A DNA stretch of 64,000 nt, taken from contig NZ_BAAAFW010000029.1 in NCBI RefSeq assembly GCF_039523735.1, positions 81,362-145,361 on the forward strand. The letters are read 5' to 3'. Below the pieces are notes generated by a model that had not been told where the DNA came from, made no database searches, and saw only the letters and a program-made list of their open reading frames with translations. Position 1 is the stretch's first letter. The number at the start of each line of letters is the position of its first letter. Source of the stretch: Tatumella punctata (GTDB lineage Bacteria > Pseudomonadota > Gammaproteobacteria > Enterobacterales > Enterobacteriaceae). Both the position numbers and the translations under genes were made by a program. Of this stretch, positions 1 through 8,655 are shown piece after piece.

Positions 1-487
1 GTTGTCGGATTTTGTTATATGCCATCACAGATGATTTTTATCTTCCTGACCGGGTTCCGGATAATTGGTATTACCAATTGACAGAATATGGCGGTAAAGT
101 AACAAACTATTTACCAGGTGTCTATATTCTGCAATCACGTTTCCGGAAGGATCAAATCTGGTTATTGTCAGATTTCAGGTCAGCATTCAGAGGAGTATTC
201 GGCGGTTGTGCAGATAATCTGCATTTATTTTCCGGATAAATATGTTTGAAAACAAATGCTCTGCCACCCTGTGTTATATTCTCCACTCTGCAAGCTGATG
301 ACAATTCTCTCCTTTTGCGCACGAAACAACAAAAGCAAGGTGCAAAGCACCTGACTTATCACTATTCTGATGCGCGGACCGACAGGTACTGCTACCGGGG
401 GTCACAGGGTAAAATAATAATCATAGTCAATAAATAGCTGCATCTGTTACTGCGGATCGCAGTGTTATTCATTATTACGAGGTTTTT
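1..487. other. Intergenic region upstream of aroP
   Basis: No credible gene is visible; the short open frames here resemble nothing I know and lack ribosome binding sites. The sequence is AT-rich and holds a PdhR-type operator near its left end. In E. coli the neighbour of aroP on this side is pdhR, transcribed away from aroP, so this is probably the aroP-pdhR divergent region. A second inverted repeat, GGTAAA-N11-TTTACC, lies at 93-115. I could not identify a convincing TyrR box for aroP. Confidence 0.6.
63..79. promoter_or_regulatory. PdhR-type operator
   Basis: AATTGGTATTACCAATT is a perfect inverted repeat matching the remembered PdhR consensus ATTGGTnnnACCAAT. PdhR is the pyruvate-responsive GntR-family repressor that controls its own pdhR-aceEF-lpd operon. 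Its place left of aroP suggests that pdhR lies just outside the window on the minus strand. The match is visible; the role is inferred from synteny. Confidence 0.8.
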
Positions 488-1843
488 ATGGAAAAACAGC
501 AAGAGGACACACTGAACAGGGGGTTGAAAAACCGCCATATTCAGTTGATCGCTCTGGGTGGCGCTATTGGTACCGGCCTGTTTCTGGGGATTGCACAAAC
601 AATTAAAATGGCCGGGCCTTCTGTTCTGCTGGGTTATGCCATTGGCGGATTTATCGCCTTTTTGATTATGCGCCAGCTGGGCGAAATGGTAGTTGAAGAA
701 CCGGTTGCCGGGTCATTCAGCCACTTTGCTTATAAATACTGGGGCAGTTTTGCCGGCTTTGCTTCCGGCTGGAATTACTGGGTACTGTACGTGCTGGTCG
801 CCATGGCAGAACTTACGGCTGTCGGTGTTTACATCCAGTACTGGTGGCCGGAAATCCCTACCTGGGTTTCTGCAGCTATCTTCTTTGTGCTGATTAATGC
901 CATCAATCTGACCAACGTTAAAGTCTATGGTGAAATGGAGTTCTGGTTTTCCATTATCAAAGTGGTGGCAGTGGTCAGTATGATTATATTCGGTGGCTGG
1001 CTGCTGTTTAGCGGTACTGGCGGACCCGATGCTTCAGTAACCAATATATGGCAGGCAGGCGGATTTTTCCCGCACGGTATCACCGGACTGGTGATGTCGA
1101 TGGCAGTCATAATGTTCTCGTTTGGCGGGCTTGAACTGGTAGGGATTACGGCTGCTGAAGCAGACAACCCTGAAAAAAGTATTCCGAAAGCCACCAACCA
1201 GGTCCTGTACCGGATCCTGATTTTTTATATTGGCTCTCTGACAATACTGTTATCCTTATATCCGTGGACCAAAGTTGTTGAAGGCGGCAGTCCGTTTGTA
1301 CTGATCTTCCATGAACTGGGCGACAGCCTGGTGGCTAACGCCCTGAACGTGGTGATCCTGACAGCCGCTTTATCTGTATATAACAGCTGTGTATACAGTA
1401 ACAGCCGTATGCTGTACGGTCTGGCAAAACAGGGCAATGGTCCGCGCGCGTTACTGAAAGTTGACCGTCGTGGCGTCCCCTATATAGCTTTAGGGCTGTC
1501 GGCGTTTGCCACTGCTATCGGTGTCCTGATTAATTACCTGATGCCAGCGAAAGCCTTTGGTTTACTGATGTCACTGGTGGTATCCGCACTGGTAATCAAC
1601 TGGGCAATGATCAGTCTGGCACACCTGAAGTTCCGTAAAGCGAAAGATAAGCAGGGTGTTATCACCCGTTTCAGGGCACTGTTCTACCCGGTTGGTAACT
1701 GGATCTGCCTGCTGTTCCTCGCTGCAATCCTGGTGGTTATGGCAATCACTCCCGGTATGGCTATTTCGGTCTGGCTCATCCCGGTCTGGCTGATAATTCT
1801 GGCCATCGGCTATCTGTTCACCGTTAAGCGTCGCACTCTCTGA
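488..1843 (+). CDS. aroP: Aromatic amino acid permease AroP
   Basis: A 451-residue inner-membrane transporter of the amino acid-polyamine-organocation superfamily, importing phenylalanine, tyrosine and tryptophan by proton symport. The N-terminal segment GLKNRHIQLIALGGAIGTGL and the following MRQLGEMVVEEPVAGSFSHF are typical of the AroP/PheP group. About twelve hydrophobic segments are visible, and length is close to E. coli AroP. A GAGG ribosome binding site precedes the ATG. It is monocistronic, converges with ampE and is followed by a strong terminator. PheP or another aromatic permease is the alternative, but synteny with ampE-ampD supports AroP. Confidence 0.93.
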   Translation: MEKQQEDTLNRGLKNRHIQLIALGGAIGTGLFLGIAQTIKMAGPSVLLGYAIGGFIAFLIMRQLGEMVVEEPVAGSFSHFAYKYWGSFAGFASGWNYWVLYVLVAMAELTAVGVYIQYWWPEIPTWVSAAIFFVLINAINLTNVKVYGEMEFWFSIIKVVAVVSMIIFGGWLLFSGTGGPDASVTNIWQAGGFFPHGITGLVMSMAVIMFSFGGLELVGITAAEADNPEKSIPKATNQVLYRILIFYIGSLTILLSLYPWTKVVEGGSPFVLIFHELGDSLVANALNVVILTAALSVYNSCVYSNSRMLYGLAKQGNGPRALLKVDRRGVPYIALGLSAFATAIGVLINYLMPAKAFGLLMSLVVSALVINWAMISLAHLKFRKAKDKQGVITRFRALFYPVGNWICLLFLAAILVVMAITPGMAISVWLIPVWLIILAIGYLFTVKRRTL

Positions 1844-1900
1844 CCATTACTGCAGAAAAAGACGCGCTCTCCCGTCTGCGGGGGACCGGCAGGACACCAT

Positions 1901-1940
1901 AAAAAACGGGCCCGGTAATACTTAGCGGGCCCGTTTTTTT
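1901..1940. terminator. Bidirectional terminator between aroP and ampE
   Basis: The arms ACGGGCCCG and CGGGCCCGT, with an 11-base loop, are flanked by A6 on the left and T7-8 on the right. It can therefore act as an intrinsic terminator on both strands, serving the convergent aroP and ampE. Confidence 0.9.
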
Positions 1941-1964
1941 TACTGGCTGACGGGGACAACACAC

Positions 1965-2819
1965 TTATAACAATGCACCGCTAATAGTCAGCAGTGCCAC
2001 CACCACCACCAGTACCAGTGTAATACGTTTCGCCAGCGCCACCGCCATACGCGGCTTTTCGACTTTATCGTTGCAGGGATCACGCTCCAGCGAAAACTGA
2101 GCAAGCTGTGTCAGTACCTGATAAGGTTTACGACGAAAATCAGTCAGAAACTTCAGCCATGCCGGTAACGCTTTTTCCCCGTGGCCCAGCAAAGCATAGG
2201 CCAGCCCCGCCAGGCGAACCGGAATCCAGTCTGCGATAAACAGCAGACGGTCGACTCCCGACTGTTCACGTTCAGCCGCCGTATGATGGGCCGCCAGCCA
2301 TCCCTGCCAGGCACGTAAAAAAGCGTAACCTGCCAGAGTCACCGGTCCCCAGGGACCGCCGGCGACAAACCAGAACAAAGGAGCCAGGTAAAAACGGTAG
2401 TTAATCCACAGTAATGCATTCTGTAACTCGCGCAAATACACCCGCTGGTTCACGGTTTCCGGCAGACCATGTATCACACTTAACTCTTCTGCCATCGCCT
2501 GATGTGCGGCATTATCATCCGTACTGGCGGATTTCAGGTAAGCATGATAGTGCTGGCGGGTAATACCGGCGCCAATACACAATACGCCAACCAGCACCCA
2601 CAGTACTAACGAAGCAACACCAAACAACAGCCCCTGCAAGCTGTGTACCACAACCAGTGTAATCAGCATCGCCAGAATCACCATGCCGCCGGTACGCACC
2701 AGCGAAAAATGGGTCTGGCCACGAAATACAGGTTTAAGGCGGTGTTCGAGCTGCCAGTGTTCGCCGAGCTTAAATAAACGCTCCCAGCCAAGTACCAGTA
2801 ACAAAGTAAATAACGTCAT
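1965..2819 (-). CDS. ampE: AmpE inner-membrane protein
   Basis: A 284-residue integral membrane protein of the AmpE/CobD-like family, encoded next to ampD. AmpE has been described as a membrane signalling protein linked to beta-lactamase induction, but its biochemical role is poorly defined. Hydrophobic segments are visible near residues 1-10, 45-65, 67-90 and 140-165, and a C-terminal segment ends the protein. Length equals that of E. coli AmpE. ampD lies 32 bases upstream on the same strand, so the two are probably cotranscribed. Confidence 0.92.
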   Translation of the reverse strand: MTLFTLLLVLGWERLFKLGEHWQLEHRLKPVFRGQTHFSLVRTGGMVILAMLITLVVVHSLQGLLFGVASLVLWVLVGVLCIGAGITRQHYHAYLKSASTDDNAAHQAMAEELSVIHGLPETVNQRVYLRELQNALLWINYRFYLAPLFWFVAGGPWGPVTLAGYAFLRAWQGWLAAHHTAAEREQSGVDRLLFIADWIPVRLAGLAYALLGHGEKALPAWLKFLTDFRRKPYQVLTQLAQFSLERDPCNDKVEKPRMAVALAKRITLVLVVVVALLTISGALL

Positions 2820-2851
2820 GCTTTCCAGCCTTTATCTCATTGGGTTCCGGT

Positions 2852-3406
2852 TTACTTATTCGTCATAGCAAGCAGTTGTTGCCGGTAATATTGCCAGTCA
2901 AAAGCCTCTCCCGGGTCTGTCTTACGGCCCGGTGCAATATCACTGTGTCCGGTGATATGTTCACTTTTAATCGGATAGTACTTCATCAGTGTCCGTGTCA
3001 GCAGACAAAGGGCATGATACTGCTGTTCTGTATAAGGCAGAACATCCGTCCCTTCCAGCTCAATACCAATGGAGAAATCGTTACAATTGTCCTGCCCCTG
3101 ATAAGACGATTGTCCGGCATGCCAGGCGCGTTTATCAAAAGCAACATACTGGACGATTTCCCCGTCACGGCGGATCAGACAATGGGCGGCCACCTTCAGG
3201 GCGGCAATTTCACTGAAATAAGGATCAGCCTGAGGATCAAGGCACCCCGTAAACAACTGATCAATCCACGGCCCGCCGAATTCCCCCGGCGGAAGACTGA
3301 TATTATGTACCACCAACAGCCAGGGGCTGGTATCTTCCGGACGCAGGTTAAAATGTTCTGAAGGTACCTTTCTGGCCTCTGCCAGCCAGCCTGATTCTAT
3401 TTTCAT
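2852..3406 (-). CDS. ampD: 1,6-anhydro-N-acetylmuramyl-L-alanine amidase AmpD
   Basis: A cytoplasmic zinc amidase of the amidase_2 (N-acetylmuramoyl-L-alanine amidase) fold. It cleaves the stem peptide from anhydro-muropeptides during peptidoglycan recycling and so keeps the AmpR inducer level low. The 184-residue sequence has the zinc-ligand segments VVHNISLPPG (His34), the TGHSDIAPGRKTDPG region (His and Asp) and the FSIGIELEGTD core strand. No signal peptide is visible, as expected for a cytosolic enzyme. It is the first gene of the ampD-ampE pair and diverges from the nadC-like gene. Confidence 0.96.
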   Translation of the reverse strand: MKIESGWLAEARKVPSEHFNLRPEDTSPWLLVVHNISLPPGEFGGPWIDQLFTGCLDPQADPYFSEIAALKVAAHCLIRRDGEIVQYVAFDKRAWHAGQSSYQGQDNCNDFSIGIELEGTDVLPYTEQQYHALCLLTRTLMKYYPIKSEHITGHSDIAPGRKTDPGEAFDWQYYRQQLLAMTNK

Positions 3407-3610
3407 CTTCGCGCTGTTCTCCGCCAGGGTTCGAGAATATCATAAATACTGCCATGATATTGTTTCACGTCATTGGAGGCCAGTCATGGATGCTTATTGT
3501 GACGATTCATATGGTTACCAAATACTTAACTGGTTACGCTATTCAACTGGCAGCGCGGCAGACACCGGGCTACAGTATTTATTCCTGTGACTAAAGGAGC
3601 AAACTTCCTT

Positions 3611-4489
3611 ATGCCGATAAGCCATTACGCTGCAGAGCACAGCCATCAGCTGTTACTCGAACGAATCAAAACCGAAATTCCCGAATACGTAAAACAGGCA
3701 CTGAAAGATACCCGCCCCAGCCGTCTGATCCCAAAACACAGGCAGGGTCAGGCGATAATCAGTTGCGGGGAAGACGGTATTTTCTGTGGCAAAGCATGGG
3801 TCGATGAACTTTTTAGTCAGCTGGATCCCGGCATTAACGTACAGTGGCAGGTAAATGATGCGGACAATATCCGCACCGGTCAGACACTGGCTACAGTCAG
3901 TGGCCCTGCGGCTGTACTGCTGAGTGCAGAAAGTACCCTGTTACGTTTTTTAAAGACCTTATCCGGCGCGGCAACCCATATAGCGCACTGTATCAGCCTG
4001 TTATCGGGCGACGTGACACGCTTTATCGATACTCTCAGCAATATCAGCGGGACCGATAGCCTGAAATATGCGTTGCTGACCGGCGCCGGACAATCGAAAC
4101 GGCTGGATTTTTGCGATACGATCCCACTGAAAGAGAACCATATCATTGCCTGTGGATCAGTCTCTGAGGCGATAGAAAATGCCCGCTGGATAGACCCCGA
4201 TCGGCCAGTTGAGATTGAAGTCACTTCCGGTGAGCAACTGGCAGAGGCTATCCGCGCCGGGGCAAACATTATCCTGCTGCGCAATTTCACCCGGGGCGAC
4301 ACCCTTGATGCTATTACGGCCGTCCGGCAGAGTGCCGTACAAATACTCCTCGAAGCCGGGGGGAATATTTCACCGGATCAGCTGCAGGAACTAAGCCTGA
4401 CGGGTATCGATTACATTTCTGCAGATTCACTGATCCGCCATTATCGCCCGCTGGATATCTCCCTGCAATTTATCGCCACTGCCGGCTAA
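3611..4489 (+). CDS. nadC: NadC-like protein with eroded active site
   Basis: About 292 residues, homologous along its length to quinolinate phosphoribosyltransferase (NadC), which makes nicotinate mononucleotide in NAD synthesis. Family landmarks that remain are GIFCGKAWV, KTLSGAA, LKYALL, PLKENHI, PVEIEV and GGNIS. The ligand residues do not: DTRKTxPG reads DTLSNISG, ERTALNF reads ESTLLRF, NHR reads SKR, LDNF reads LRNF, and the N-terminal DLGG..DIT segment is missing. In E. coli/Salmonella numbering (from memory) Arg105, Arg139, Lys140, His161 and Asp222 are replaced, while Arg162, Lys172 and Glu201 are kept. The frame is nevertheless intact. I chose ATG 3611, after AAAGGAG; GTG 3587 is the alternative. 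It occupies the normal nadC locus between ampD and ppdD. It is probably inactive as NadC, or has been repurposed. Confidence 0.8.
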   Translation: MPISHYAAEHSHQLLLERIKTEIPEYVKQALKDTRPSRLIPKHRQGQAIISCGEDGIFCGKAWVDELFSQLDPGINVQWQVNDADNIRTGQTLATVSGPAAVLLSAESTLLRFLKTLSGAATHIAHCISLLSGDVTRFIDTLSNISGTDSLKYALLTGAGQSKRLDFCDTIPLKENHIIACGSVSEAIENARWIDPDRPVEIEVTSGEQLAEAIRAGANIILLRNFTRGDTLDAITAVRQSAVQILLEAGGNISPDQLQELSLTGIDYISADSLIRHYRPLDISLQFIATAG

Positions 4490-4655
4490 ACGGCGCGAAT
4501 AACGGGGACTTTTTCTGAAGCTGTCCCCTATAGATTTTAAACTCAATGCAACACAAGCCGGTTAACCCTGAGCCATCCCCGGTACTGTTATTTTCGCTGC
4601 CCGGCACTGAGTATCTCTGAGTTACTCTCCTTTTCCCGTCCATAAGGAGAGCCGC

Positions 4656-5102
4656 ATGTATAACCAGCAAGGATTTACCCTGATCGAGCTGATGATTGTT
4701 ATTGCGATTATCGCCATCCTCAGTGCTATCGGTCTGCCCGCTTACCAGAATTACCTGCAGAAAGCAGCAATCACCGATATGTTGCAACTGATGATGCCCT
4801 ACAAAACGGCCATTGAATTATGCAGTATGGAAAAAGGGACTGTGCAGGGGTGCAATGCCGAAAGCTACGGCATTCCGGGCGTTAAGGGGTCCCGTTATGC
4901 TGAAAAAGTACAAATCAGCGATGGGCAAATGACACTGCGGGGGCTGGAAACCCTTAGCGGGTTAACCGTCAGACTTTTCCCCCAATGGGATCCTCAGTCA
5001 GGCGATTTCCGGTGGCAAAAAAAATGCCAGAGCGAAAACAGCCTGCTACTTAATAACTGTAAGTCACAGTTCCGGTTTGATGATCAGCAGGAGGGACTAT
5101 GA
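4656..5102 (+). CDS. ppdD: Type IV major pilin-like prepilin PpdD
   Basis: A 148-residue prepilin. It begins with the short leader MYNQQG, cleaved by prepilin peptidase before the methylated Phe, followed by the hydrophobic assembly helix FTLIELMIVIAIIAIL with the conserved Glu5. The C-terminal part has four cysteines able to form disulfides and ends in FRFDDQQ, like E. coli PpdD. It overlaps hofB by four bases (ATGA), forming a ppdD-hofB-hofC pilus-assembly operon. The proteins act at the inner membrane and periplasm. Because hofC is frameshifted downstream, pilus assembly from this locus may be impaired. Confidence 0.94.
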   Translation: MYNQQGFTLIELMIVIAIIAILSAIGLPAYQNYLQKAAITDMLQLMMPYKTAIELCSMEKGTVQGCNAESYGIPGVKGSRYAEKVQISDGQMTLRGLETLSGLTVRLFPQWDPQSGDFRWQKKCQSENSLLLNNCKSQFRFDDQQEGL

Positions 5103-6481
5103 TCTCCCTGCCACTGGAAGTTCTCTGCCGCCAGCTGCCTGCCTGCATTATCTCTTATGACACAAAATATCTGAGGCTCGCGGTCGTTACCCCTCCGCCG
5201 CCCGATATTACTGATGCCTTACGCTTTGCCAGCCAGCGCCAGATCGAATTCGAATACTGGCCGCAGGCCCGTATCGAAAGTCAGCGCAGGCAACAATCGT
5301 CACATTCATTGTCGTTAGCTGAACCTGAACCGCAGACAGTACCGCTGATCGCTGAACAGTTATTATCCCGCGCAATTCAGCAACGGGCATCAGATATACA
5401 TCTGGAATCGACCCCGCTGGGGCCGGTAATAAGGTTACGGATAGACGGTTTACTGCATCCTACTCCGCTGACGGCCAGTTGCACGGCAGAGGCGCTGGTT
5501 GCACGGTTTAAAGTACTGGCCGGGCTGGATATTGCCGAAACCAGGCTCCCGCAGGATGGTCAGCTGAGCCTGACTCTGGACGGTGAAAACCACAGTTTCC
5601 GCCTTTCGACACTGGCGACCCGCTGTGGTGAAAAACTGGTTATCAGACGTCTGCGCTCAGTCAAACAAGCTCTGGCCCCGGCACAGCTTGGTTTTGATAA
5701 AGATGACTTACAACAGGTGCTTACTATTCTCCGCCAGCCTCAGGGAATGATTCTGGTGACCGGCCCGACCGGCAGCGGTAAAACCTTCACGCTATATAGT
5801 CTGCTGAGCCAGCTGAATACCCCGGATAAAAACCTCTCTACGGTTGAAGATCCCATCGAGATACCGCTGGAAGGCGTGAACCAGACACAGCTCAACAGTA
5901 AAGCCGGACTCGATTTTTCCCTTATCCTGCGGGCTTTACTCCGCCAGGATCCGGATGTGATTATGATCGGAGAAATACGGGATAACGACACGGCAGATAT
6001 TGCGGTAAAGGCCGCCCAGACCGGACATCTGGTCCTTTCAACCCTGCACACCAATTCTACCGGAGAGACGCTGATACGCCTCCGGCAGATGGGTATCGCC
6101 GGTTACCTGCTGGCCGCATCACTCCGGCTGGTCATTGCACAGCGGCTGGTACGAAAACTCTGTACTCACTGCCGTCATCCGGCCGGAACGGAGATCAGGC
6201 TCCCCGCTTCTGTCCGGAAATCCCCTTTAGGGCACTGGCTGGCCGACGGATGCGACCACTGCTTTTCCGGCTATTACGGGCGTATCGCACTGTTTGAAAT
6301 ACTGCCGGTCTGTGGTGCATTACACCAGGCGATAGCCAGTGATGCCTCTCCGGAGACATTGCGTGAAATCGCCTGCCGTCAGGGAGGCCGATCATTATTC
6401 AGCACCGGTATCAATGCGGTCGAAAAAGGGATCACTTCATGGTCCGAAATATTACGGGTGATCGGGGGCAATCGTGAGTAA
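5099..6481 (+). CDS. hofB: Type IV pilus assembly ATPase HofB (GspE/PilB family)
   Basis: A 460-residue secretion ATPase that powers polymerisation of PpdD. Visible motifs are the Walker A box GPTGSGKTFTLYSLL, the Asp box VEDPIEIPLEGVNQTQ, the Walker B region DPDVIMIGEIRDNDTADIA and the His box TGHLVLSTLHTNST. A four-cysteine zinc motif, LCTHC then CDHC, lies near residues 355-390. Length agrees with E. coli HofB (461). The start overlaps ppdD by four bases, and the end overlaps the GTG start of hofC. No lesion is seen in this gene. Confidence 0.94.
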   Translation: MISLPLEVLCRQLPACIISYDTKYLRLAVVTPPPPDITDALRFASQRQIEFEYWPQARIESQRRQQSSHSLSLAEPEPQTVPLIAEQLLSRAIQQRASDIHLESTPLGPVIRLRIDGLLHPTPLTASCTAEALVARFKVLAGLDIAETRLPQDGQLSLTLDGENHSFRLSTLATRCGEKLVIRRLRSVKQALAPAQLGFDKDDLQQVLTILRQPQGMILVTGPTGSGKTFTLYSLLSQLNTPDKNLSTVEDPIEIPLEGVNQTQLNSKAGLDFSLILRALLRQDPDVIMIGEIRDNDTADIAVKAAQTGHLVLSTLHTNSTGETLIRLRQMGIAGYLLAASLRLVIAQRLVRKLCTHCRHPAGTEIRLPASVRKSPLGHWLADGCDHCFSGYYGRIALFEILPVCGALHQAIASDASPETLREIACRQGGRSLFSTGINAVEKGITSWSEILRVIGGNRE

Positions 6482-7672
6482 CTATGCTTTGTTTTACTGG
6501 CAAGCCGTAAACAGTAAAGGGCAGCCTTGTGAGGGGTACAGGCTGGTGAGACACCGTCATCAGTTATCCCGTATACTGAACGATGATGGCCTGGTCCCCG
6601 TCAGAATCACAAAAAAAAAGTTCTGTCCGCCCGGTTACTGGCGATGCGAGCAAAGAATACTGATTTTCAGCCAAATCAGTATCCTGCTACAGGCCGGCCT
6701 GCCGCTGGCCGACGGGCTGGGACTGCTGGCAGAAGGCCACCCGCAAAAAGCCTGGCAGGCGTTACTGATACAGTTACAGCAGCAGATACTGTCCGGCGTT
6801 ACCTTTTCGGCCGCTTTGCGCTGCTGGCCGGAAATATTTCCCCTGTTATGTATCTCGCTGGTGTATGCCGGTGAACAAACAGGTCACCTGGAACAATGTT
6901 GTAGACAGCTGGCAGAACAGCAACAACGTGAAATGAAGTTAAAAAAAAACTGACCAAAGCCCTGCGCTATCCACTATTTATTCTGCTGCTGACATGCCTG
7001 ATCAGTACCGCGATGCTGCTATGGGTTCTGCCGGAGTTTGCAGCCATTTATCGCTCATCAGATACTCCCCTGCCCGCATTTACCCGTCAGCTGATTAATC
7101 TGTCAGATTTCCTGTTATCGGTAGCTCCGGCAGTGCTGGTGCTCACTGTGATACTGACAGCGTTCTGGCGAACCGCGAGAAAACACTTTCCTGACTGGAT
7201 AGTCACTGAACAGCGCCTGCTGCTGAAAGTCCCTCTCGCGGGTTGCCTGTGGCAGGCTGCGGTACTGGCCCGGATATTCAGCGTACTGGCTCTGACCCAG
7301 CGGGCAGGACTCCCGTTACGTGAAGGCCTGACAATTACGCAAAATCTTCACGGCCGGGGTTTATGGCAGCAGGCTCTCTGTGCACTGCAGCAACATATTG
7401 AGCAAGGACAACCTCTGTCATCCGGCCTTCGGCTGCGGAACGAATTTCCACAGTTATGTTACTTACTGACACGGCTCGGAGAACAGACCGGTGCATCAGA
7501 TATACTGTTTGTCCGGCTGGCGGACTGGTTCGAAAATATTGTCCGACAAAAAGCGGGCAGCCTGGCAGCCTCAGTAGAGCCAGTCATGTTGATTATTACC
7601 GCAATCATTACCGGGAGCATTGTGATTGCTATGTATCTGCCAATGTTCAGCCTCGGTGATGCGCTATTTTGA
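6474..7672 (+). pseudogene. hofC: Frameshifted type IV pilus inner-membrane protein HofC
   Basis: A HofC/PilC/GspF-family platform protein split by a frameshift. The first frame runs from GTG 6474 to the TGA at 6951-6953; the second continues from CTG 6950 to 7672. Together they would give about 399 residues, the size of E. coli HofC. The break lies in a run of nine A at 6941-6949 ending in A-AAA-AAC, just before the stop. One extra A, or a -1 slip, restores the frame and reads KLKKKLTKALRYPLFI. Both GspF domains and the membrane segments are otherwise recognisable. It may be a true pseudogene, a phase-variable gene, a gene rescued by slippage, or a homopolymer sequencing error. Confidence 0.85.
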
Positions 7673-8037
7673 TACGCTCCCCGCCCTGAAGGCCAGCGGG
7701 TACGGCAGCCATGCAGTCCGGGGGCCCGGAGATAAAAGCCAGCACAGGTTCTGACTGAGAGCAGTTCTGTCGTGTCGAACACGTCGGCCAGATAAGAACA
7801 CCGGTCAGTCCCGGCGTAATATCTCCGTCAATACACAGGTTCGGGTCTGCTGCTATGATCAGACACCTTGTATTCGCTGGTCAGGCCGCAGCCCGCAATA
7901 AAGCAACAACAAGACTGCGTTTTTAGTTTTTATTGCGCTACAATTTGCCCGTCAGACAGAGATAATTACGCCCAGTCAGCCAGTCAATAATCTCTGCTGA
8001 TTACCGTCACTCCGCTTACTGTCAGGATATATGTGAT
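7673..8037. other. Intergenic region hofC-coaE (guaC slot)
   Basis: This 365-base gap has no open frame resembling a gene. E. coli carries guaC here. The segment CTCCCCGCCCTGAAGG at about 7677-7692 resembles the subterminal hairpin sequence of IS200/IS605-family elements, although the 3' arm is degenerate; this is a weak observation. The rest shows no recognisable operator or RNA. The coaE promoter presumably lies in the AT-richer part from 7915. Confidence 0.4.
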
Positions 8038-8655
8038 ATGCCCTATGTTGTTGCGCTCACCGGGGGGATCGGTAGCGGTAAGACCACAATTGCAGAGATG
8101 TTTGCCCGTTGCGGGGTAAAAGTTATTGATGCCGATATAGTCTCCCGTCAGGTTGTACAAGCCGGTACTCCGGCCCTCAAAAAAATTCATCAGTACTTTG
8201 GCGACAGGGTCTTATTAGCCGATGGCGGGCTGAACCGCAGCTGGCTGAGACAGCAGATATTTGCTGACGCCGAAAGTAAAAACTGGCTGAACAATCTGCT
8301 GCATCCGCTGATCCAGCAACGGACACAACAATTAATTGACCAAATTGCCGATGACTGGTGCCTGTGGGTCGTGCCATTACTGGCCGAAAACCGGCTGCAT
8401 AACCGCGCCGATCGGGTTCTGGTGGTTGATGTTGATGAAGAAACTCAGGTCCGGCGTACAATGGCCAGAGATAATATTACCCGTCAGCAGGCAGCTGATA
8501 TTCTGGCGGCCCAGGCCAGCCGGCAATCCCGGTTAGAGATTGCCGATGATGTGATTGATAATTCAGGCTCTCCTGCCGAACAACAGCAAAAGGTGGCCAT
8601 GTTGTATCAGCGCTATCAGTCACTGGCATCCGCAAAAAAAGGATCTGTACCATGA
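8038..8655 (+). CDS. coaE: Dephospho-CoA kinase CoaE
   Basis: The last enzyme of coenzyme A synthesis, phosphorylating the 3'-hydroxyl of dephospho-CoA in the cytoplasm. The 205-residue protein starts MPYVVALTGGIGSGKTTIAE, with the P-loop at residues 9-16, followed by IDADIVSRQVV and the lid/CoA region VPLLAENRLH. Length matches the family. The stop codon overlaps the zapD start as ATGA, so coaE-zapD-yacG form an operon. The order agrees with E. coli except that guaC is absent upstream. Confidence 0.96.
   Translation: MPYVVALTGGIGSGKTTIAEMFARCGVKVIDADIVSRQVVQAGTPALKKIHQYFGDRVLLADGGLNRSWLRQQIFADAESKNWLNNLLHPLIQQRTQQLIDQIADDWCLWVVPLLAENRLHNRADRVLVVDVDEETQVRRTMARDNITRQQAADILAAQASRQSRLEIADDVIDNSGSPAEQQQKVAMLYQRYQSLASAKKGSVP

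Noticed and set aside
12..239. Open frame of 75 codons at the left edge
   Set aside because: It spans a PdhR operator, has no ribosome binding site and resembles no protein I know; the region is intergenic in relatives.
240..487. TyrR boxes controlling aroP
   Set aside because: No TGTAAA-N6-TTTACA match of acceptable quality was found; control by TyrR is plausible from E. coli but not supported here.
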